A stretch of DNA of 64,000 bases, taken from the NCBI GenBank assembly GCA_037349105.1, contig JAYJMM010000105.1, positions 1,550,001 to 1,614,000 of the forward strand, written 5' to 3'. This document shows positions 57,908 through 64,000 of the stretch, in pieces. Source of the stretch: Limnomonas spitsbergensis (Eukaryota > Chlorophyta > Chlorophyceae > Chlamydomonadales). The notes under the pieces are model-generated. The model worked only from the letters and a program-made list of their open reading frames with translations, had not been told where the DNA came from and made no database searches. How positions within the stretch are numbered: position 1 is the stretch's first letter; each line of letters begins with the position of its first letter. The position numbers were made by a program, and so were the translations under genes.

Positions 57908-60900
57908 TCATTTCTTGACCCCTGCAGTGATCCCCTTGACCACCCGGATTGCCTGCGCGTCCCAGTCCCACCGCGCGATTATCGTCGAGATGGCCAGGAA
58001 CTGCACCAGCGCCCCCGTGGACACCCCAAGCCAAACCCTCGCCACAGGCTCCATGCTCCCTATCAGCGGCAGGCCAGCAAACATGGTCCAGTCAGCCATG
58101 AATGCCAGGTAGTATGAGGCCGGGATGGCCAACAGGAAGCAGCCACCGTTGATGAACGCCCCGATCTTCTGCTGCCCACTGCCCCGCAACACACCCGACA
58201 GCATCGCGTTCAAGCCGTCCCTGGAAACGGGCAGCAGCGGCAGCAGCATTTGAATCAGGGCAGTGGCAGAGGCAGCGGACGATGTTTCCGAGCATCATGA
58301 GCATGTCAGGATCCAAGCATAAAGAAACGCCCGGAGGCGTGGATTGAGGAAGCCAGTAGCCACACGTTTGACCGTAGCACTAGGTGAGCTACCATGCAAC
58401 AGAAGCTTTACCCGGGCCTCCCGCAAATATCCCATGAGGTGATGATCAGCCACCACTTAATTATGAATTTATGATACGCCTGAGGCCCATGAGACCTATC
58501 TACACAAATCACCTCAGGACCAGAAACAATCCCTGGTGCGTCATTCCCACTGGCACCGATCAGGCTTCCATTCTCCTGTTCTAATGAGCTGATCAGAAAG
58601 GCAGGCATTCTGTCTGGAGGCCTTTTGGAGCAGGCCTTTGGGTCACACCCCAGGAGCTGGATACCCAAGCACAGCGAATGCACAGCCCCCTCCCCAACTC
58701 CAATTTCCGCCTAGTACATCATCCTAATGTGACTCCTCCCCGCATTGGGTATATGAGGGGATAGTCTCTCAAGGAAATCAGCTAGTTGCTATTTATCCAG
58801 CGTCCAGTTGGCACCCAGAGGAACTATAGCCAACGAATAATTTTCTCAGCACCCTCTTGTCCTAGGGTCTGTCCTTGGAGTGACACCCCATCTCGACACT
58901 TACCAGAACATCAGGAAGCAAAGCACTGGCAGAGACTTCAATGCCAAGTCGACCACGCTGGGGTCAATGGCGATGATATGTATCTGTCAAAGGGTCCAGG
59001 AATGGAGGCAGAGGGTGCGTGAGTCAGGGCAAAAAGGCCACAAGAAAAATATACAGGGCAGATCTACCCCATGGGTGCATTGCACAGCTGTATCAGATGC
59101 CCGCACTATGGGGCACCATACAGACGTACCCCACAGGACAATGTCCATTCCCTCCGAGCGGATCCGAGGGTTCTGCAACCGTGCGGGTATTTACGACGGC
59201 TTGGCATCACGCCTTCAATTCCAGGGATCAGCGTTCAGTCTCCAGGGTTTTTGATCCAGGCTATCTGCCTCACACTTCAACAGCCTCCTCTCATCATCCG
59301 TTTTCAAAGTAGCAGCACGTCACAGCCACGGCACGGTGCGAAAGATGTCCCTATGTGCTCTCCACACATCGAGCAACGAGCTTCTCCCCCTCCCTTCACC
59401 CGTACCCCCTCCCATTGAGACCTACCAGGTGTTCTCCAAACGATGCCACACCCGCCACCATCACAGCCTCCACCACTAGACCAAATGCCAGCCCCACAAT
59501 TGCAAATCTTCTGGCGGCCTGGCCATCCCCTGCGCCCAACGCATTCCCGACACAGGTGTTGATGGCGGAACCAAGTCCCATAGGGATCATATAGCACCTG
59601 AAGAGGATCAGGGCGGGGGGGGGGGGGGGCAGCAGAGTAAAGGACCTGGACAGGGCAAGAAATCCCTATCATGAATGTATGGCATCAGCCCTTGGCTGCG
59701 CTGTTGCCTTCACTGTCGTGCCCTTAGTGGGGCGTACTTCGCTTTCTTAATTTCTCTCCCATTTCAAGAGCACAGCAAATCTGCAGCAAATGCGCGCTCC
59801 AGATCCAAGTTCCCCGCATCATTGACAAAACGTCCCTCCAATCCGGTGGCCCTAGAGATCCCCACTCCCCACACTCCCAGTATTATATTAACAGGCACGA
59901 GGCAGTATATGGCTGCAGGTGGCCGCTCGTCTCACCAGGTATTAAGAGTGATGATGATGCCTCCCACACTGAGCGCTGCCGCTGCGTTGGGCAGCCATCC
60001 GTTCATCAGGACTGCAATCTCAAAGACCCTGCACATGGGAGGGGAGTAAGCAGCACCTAGGGACAGCCCGGAATCAAAGAAAAGGCATGGTCAGGGCCAA
60101 GGTCTTGACATTAGATGATTGCAAACCATGGACCAGAGATCCGACACCTCAGGATCTTCAGTCTAAGAACTGGATGATTAGAGGAGTGCAGATTGCAACG
60201 CAAGGGAAATGGCAGCAGCAGCAGCAGCAGCTGCTGTGGGCAGTTCAGTTCGATGCTTGGCCTTCAAATTCCTTACATCACGATCCAGAAAGTCTTTGGA
60301 AGCCATTTATTTGTGTCCGTTCGTGACGACTGCAATCTTCATCATCAGTGCTGGTGCCGGGAAGGTGGCAAAAACATAATATGGATATCTTGAGCGGTAT
60401 TTGGTTGGGGATTGAGCGGTCGGCCCCTCCCTGATTTCTTGTGGGTTCAAGCTGGGGTTATTATTCAAACACCAACAGAACATAGGACCTGCGGGGCAAT
60501 CCATCTGAATGTTTTGGCAGTGCTGAGGGTGGCGTCGTGGGTCCCTTCGTGGGCCTTGGATTTCATGACTGGTGACAGGGCCTTTTCATGTGCCTTGGTC
60601 TTACAGACGTGATTCCTCATCAGGCCTCTGCAACTCACCACCACTCCAGGCTGATCATCAGCATTGCCGGGATCCCGTACTTGAGGTACTGTCCCCAGTT
60701 GCTGAATGCAGCAGCTGCTGAGAAGCCGCCCCAGGTGGCAGTGGGGCTCCCGCTGTTCTTCTTTGTGTGCCTGAGGCGGGAGGGGAAGAAGCGGGACAGA
60801 GCTCAGGCGGGAAGAAGGGGGCAGGACAGAGGCGTGGCGGGGAACAGGTGGAGGGGGGCAGGGCTAAGGTGGAGAAGAGGGGAGAGGGGCAGAGACGAGC

Positions 60901-63857
60901 CAGGGCATGAGAGAGGGGTGGAGCCATTATTAATGACTAACAAGTGGCTACATGTAAGTCAGCTACTTTCATAAGGTGACAACCGAAAATATGATTAAAC
61001 AATTAGTGCAATGATGTCACCTATCAACCCACTCATAGCATGCGATGTAGCCAAGCAAACCAGCCACCTTGAAATAGAAACATGTCCGGCAATAGCAGGC
61101 ACACAACACTTACCCTTAGGCATATCACAGGACAGCAATCAAGACATTTTAAAACAGGTTGCAAACACAGACAGCGGCAACTGGAGAGGATATAGGCCAG
61201 GCAAGGGTTTCCTCTGGAGAATCGATAACCTCTGTAGATTGCACACGCCGTTGTATCTGCGGCACTTTCAAGCCAATGAAAAAACCCAGACCCCAAGCAC
61301 TCATCCAGGTGGCCAGCCCAGGCCACCCCTCCCGTCAGAGGCATTCAGAGCCCAGCGTCAGAATGGCACTAGGCTCTGAATGCTTCCGTACGCTGCTGAG
61401 GGGGCCGGCCAATCCGCCCCCATGCCAGACTCTAGAGAGACACAGGCTGCATCATTCTGCCCAATGCCCCCACCCAGGGCCCATGCAGCCGGGCAGCTGG
61501 AGGGAGGCAGAGCACCCGGGCCTCCGCCATCAGGCCACATCCAGCCCCGTCAGCAGTGCTCACCACACAATGTATCCGAGCAGCCCGAAGGTGCCCGTGG
61601 CCTGGCTCAGGATGAAGGCGTAGGCTGCACCATTGATCCCCAGCCCCATGGCATACACGCAGGTGTAGAAGTAGAGGGGCGCCATCAGGGTGGCCGCAAC
61701 AGCCGAGTACACCGCCGGCGCTACCACGCTCTGCGCCAGGAGGTATCTCTTCATACACTACATGGTGCAGGGGGGGTGCTTGGGTGGTAAGGGTGTTACA
61801 TGCTGAGGTGAAATACAGCAAACAGGTTGTATGGAATTTGGGGGATGGGAGCTTAAAACCTGCCCCTACCAGCAGCGCTGGCTTCTGTTGAGAGGGCAGA
61901 TACATCGAGGCATCAAAGAGATAACGCTGGCTTGGCCGGGAGGAGAGATTTGAAAAGCGAAGAGGTTTGAGCTTCTGAGGAAAAGCAGCAGTGCTGCCCC
62001 TGCAATAGCTGCCTGATCCCCCAGAAGCCTCTCAGTCATGTGCAGCAGCTGCCTCTAGGTCAATCATCTCCATTTTCCATGCAACCCCGCCCCCCCAGTA
62101 GGCTGCATCGGCCGGCAGCACTCACATCTTGAGCTATGTTGAGGAAGAGGCAGGGGATGCACAGCACCAAGTAGCTGCGGACAGGCAGGGGGGGCAGCAC
62201 CGTGGAGGGACGGGGGTGCAGGCAGCAGCTGAGGTGCTTGCATTGCGAGTGCAGCTTACGTGGGGTTGAGGATCAAGGGTAGAATCCCTCACCCCAAACC
62301 CTGATGGTCAGGGCTCCACCCTGTAACGATGTGTCATTATGGGCATTGATCGTGCCACTCGGACAAAAGGATCTAGATGTGTGCGAGGCACGCTTGCGGG
62401 TCCTTATCCCCGTGCATGTATGCTACACACCCCAACAGGCATTGCAGGTGCAGCAGCTGCGGACATGGCCTGTTCCTTTTCAGAGCTGCAAAATAAGGCC
62501 AGATCGGAAGCCCTCTGTCGGAAGCTGGGTATTTCCCCTGCACACCATGTCCCCTGCGAGGCCCGGATTGCAGGATACCAAGCTTTGGGTCTCAGACAAC
62601 ATGGGCCTGGTGCCCAAAGATCCTCCCTCTCAGGCTTCCCCACTTCCCTCCCTCCCCTCACCCACCCTCCAGCCATTGCGGCGATGGCCGGGTCCTGACC
62701 GAAAGCCACCATGAGAGCCGTGCTCTGGCTCCAAAGAATTGCCACGGGGATGCATGCCGCCCAGCACACCAGCACAGCACGCTGCAGCACTGATCCAAGG
62801 GCCTTGTAGTCACGGGCGCCATACGCCTGGCGGAGAAGGGGGTGGGGAGGGTTAAGGGCTGAGGGCCTTCTAGATGAAGGCCTTAACCAACTGATCCAAG
62901 TACCTCCAAGTCACATGCTGCCTGGCAGAAAAGGTCACGTGGGGCTGGCAGGCACGGGTAGGCTGTGCGGTAAAAAGAGGAAATGGGGAGAGAGATGTAA
63001 CAGGGAGGAATGGATCAATGGATTGTGCACAAGGCATGACTGGAGGGAGATGAATCAAGCCGGACGGCAGCATGAGGTTCAGGTCATGAGGTGTTTGGGG
63101 TATGGGTCTCAAAACCACACATTATTTGCAGCGTTCTCAACACCTGTAATAGTGGAGATTTTCCACTTCTGCAGGCTGCTGTGCAGTGCAGAGCTTGCTG
63201 AAAAGTAATGCACTAGCACCACGGCAGCTGTGGTGCATGCAGGCCGTATGTTCCAAGTCAGCATGTCACCTCCACACAGCACCCCTGTGTGGATGGTAAA
63301 CAACCCCCAATCGCAGATACCTGGTGGTGTGCTTCAGGGAATGGCAACAAAAGCAGCGAGGCGCACACGCTCTGCTGGCTCATCAGCCTCAGGGCTTAAA
63401 GAGGGCTCGAAGGAACACCCACGATTGAATGAGCTGTCATGCGCATCCATAAATGTGGACTTCATACAATGGCCATGAACAGTCGCAGTACCATCATGGG
63501 ACAGCTCGGGCTCCTCTTCTTATTTACTCATGCCTCAGCTTGTCCGCTCACGCACACCTTGTGTCTCCATTGCACAAAGGCTATACATCAGCCTTCTTGC
63601 AATGGAGGCAATGTGTGGACAGTTCTGCATTACAAGGAGGCAATAACAGTATCTCTTATACCTCCCTCCCTAGCAGTGGCCCCAGTCTTCTTCCCTCCCT
63701 GCCCACCTGTCCACACAACGTCTCCATTGCAGTTGACAGTCCCAGTACCATGGACAGCCCCGTCACGACGTAGATGGAGTTTGCCAGTGAGCTGGCAGCG
63801 AGCTCCGGGGCCCCAAGCCGCCCAATGGCAACCGTGCAAACAATGGACAGTAAATAC
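57908..63857 (-). CDS. MATE-family efflux transporter, 5' incomplete, apparent frameshift
   Basis: Exons in transcript order: 63857-63707, 62826-62666, 62174-62126, 61757-61564, 60770-60639, 60028-59936, 59597-59426, 58379-57908; all joins from the first to the seventh keep phase. MATE proteins are 12-helix cation-coupled exporters of organic compounds. Visible family marks are LGAPELAASSLANS, GLSTAMETLCGQAYGARDY, YLVLCIPCLFLNIAQD, KRYLLAQSVV, GLGINGAAYAFILSQ, WGQYLKYGIPAMLMISLEW, FEIAVLMNGWLP, GLGSAINTCVGNALGAGD, and LLPLLPVSRDGLNAMLSG with VLRGSGQQKIG. About 474 residues are seen; the N-terminal end is missing and may lie beyond the window. In the last exon, DPDMLMMLGNIVR and ASATALIQMLLPLLP are in different frames; dropping one base near 58270-58277 would join them. 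The start of that exon is uncertain. Confidence 0.85.
60307..60370 (-). pseudogene. Pseudo-exon resembling two MATE exons fused
   Basis: In the intron between exons 60639 and 60028, the plus strand has TCCGTTCGTGACGACTGCAA at 60316, matching TCCGTTCATCAGGACTGCAA of exon 59936-60028 (3 mismatches). It continues with CATCATCAGTGCTGGTGCCG, like CATCAGCATTGCCGGGA of exon 60639-60770. The intron between the two is absent and about 25 bases are missing. On the minus strand it reads ALMMKIAVVTNGH before a stop. It may be an exon duplication or a processed remnant. Confidence 0.4.
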
Positions 63858-64000
63858 CTGAATGGAGCATATGAAAGCGAGGGTGCACGAGGCTGCTAGG
63901 CGTCCTCCTGAATAGAGGTGAATGCACAGTCGCAAGACTGGGAGGGTGGGCTCTAACAGCATGGTGTTGGCGACGTTGCAGCGCCTAGACATTGTTCTTT
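63858..64000 (-). other. Window edge, 5' side of the MATE gene
   Basis: The exon at 63707-63857 begins after a CAG acceptor with two codon bases owed by an upstream exon. An ATG at 63992 (minus strand) opens MSRRCNVANTMLLEP, but its frame does not join in phase without another splice. The true first exon may be here or beyond the window. Confidence 0.3.

Noticed and set aside
58786..59418. Plus-strand frames opposite the MATE gene
   Set aside because: They overlap introns and antisense of family-matching exons and have no motif of their own.

Overview
This window is nuclear DNA from a green alga, most likely of the Chlamydomonas/Volvox (chlorophyte) type. Genes are rich in introns with GTGAGT/GTAAGT donors and pyrimidine-CAG acceptors. 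One gene encodes the photosystem I subunit PsaG, another a sulfiredoxin with a plastid-type leader. The first third is dominated by a hydroxyproline-rich-glycoprotein-like gene of the sort found in algal walls and sexual adhesins. All models were built by hand from reading frame, splice signals and phase; none was checked against a database or transcripts.

Layout. 1-3043: no convincing gene, but a duplicated promoter-like segment at 2442-2679. 3062-20150 (+): a 17-exon gene for a predicted 4467-residue type I membrane protein with a signal peptide, a roughly 3470-residue Pro/Ser/Lys/Glu/Asp repeat rod in one 10.4-kb exon, two copies of a Cys-containing module, one membrane span and a cytoplasmic tail. 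20953-23984 (-): a multi-exon gene I do not recognise, head-to-head with 24381-28129 (+), which encodes a small secreted protein with a poly-Asn tract. 30633-32567 (+): a diverged paralogue of the latter. Four neighbouring genes (3-33 kb) thus have secreted or membrane starts, suggesting a surface-protein neighbourhood.

33613-34998 (-): psaG. 39132-40671 (+): a YnfA/UPF0060-type small membrane protein. 42694-45434 (+): sulfiredoxin. 50071-53996 (+): an aquaporin with both NPA boxes. 57908-63857 (-): a MATE-family transporter whose 5' end I could not find and whose last exon seems to carry a one-base frameshift.

The spacers, mainly 32.7-36.1 kb and 46-57 kb, hold 5'-truncated pieces of one LINE-like retrotransposon family. 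Its 3' tail ends near GTAACGTCAT without poly(A). Several copies are only about 40-160 bp long and are bounded by recognisable target-site duplications. Housekeeping genes (PSI subunit, redox repair, water channel, transporter) and surface-protein genes are interspersed and show no operon-like or pathway grouping.
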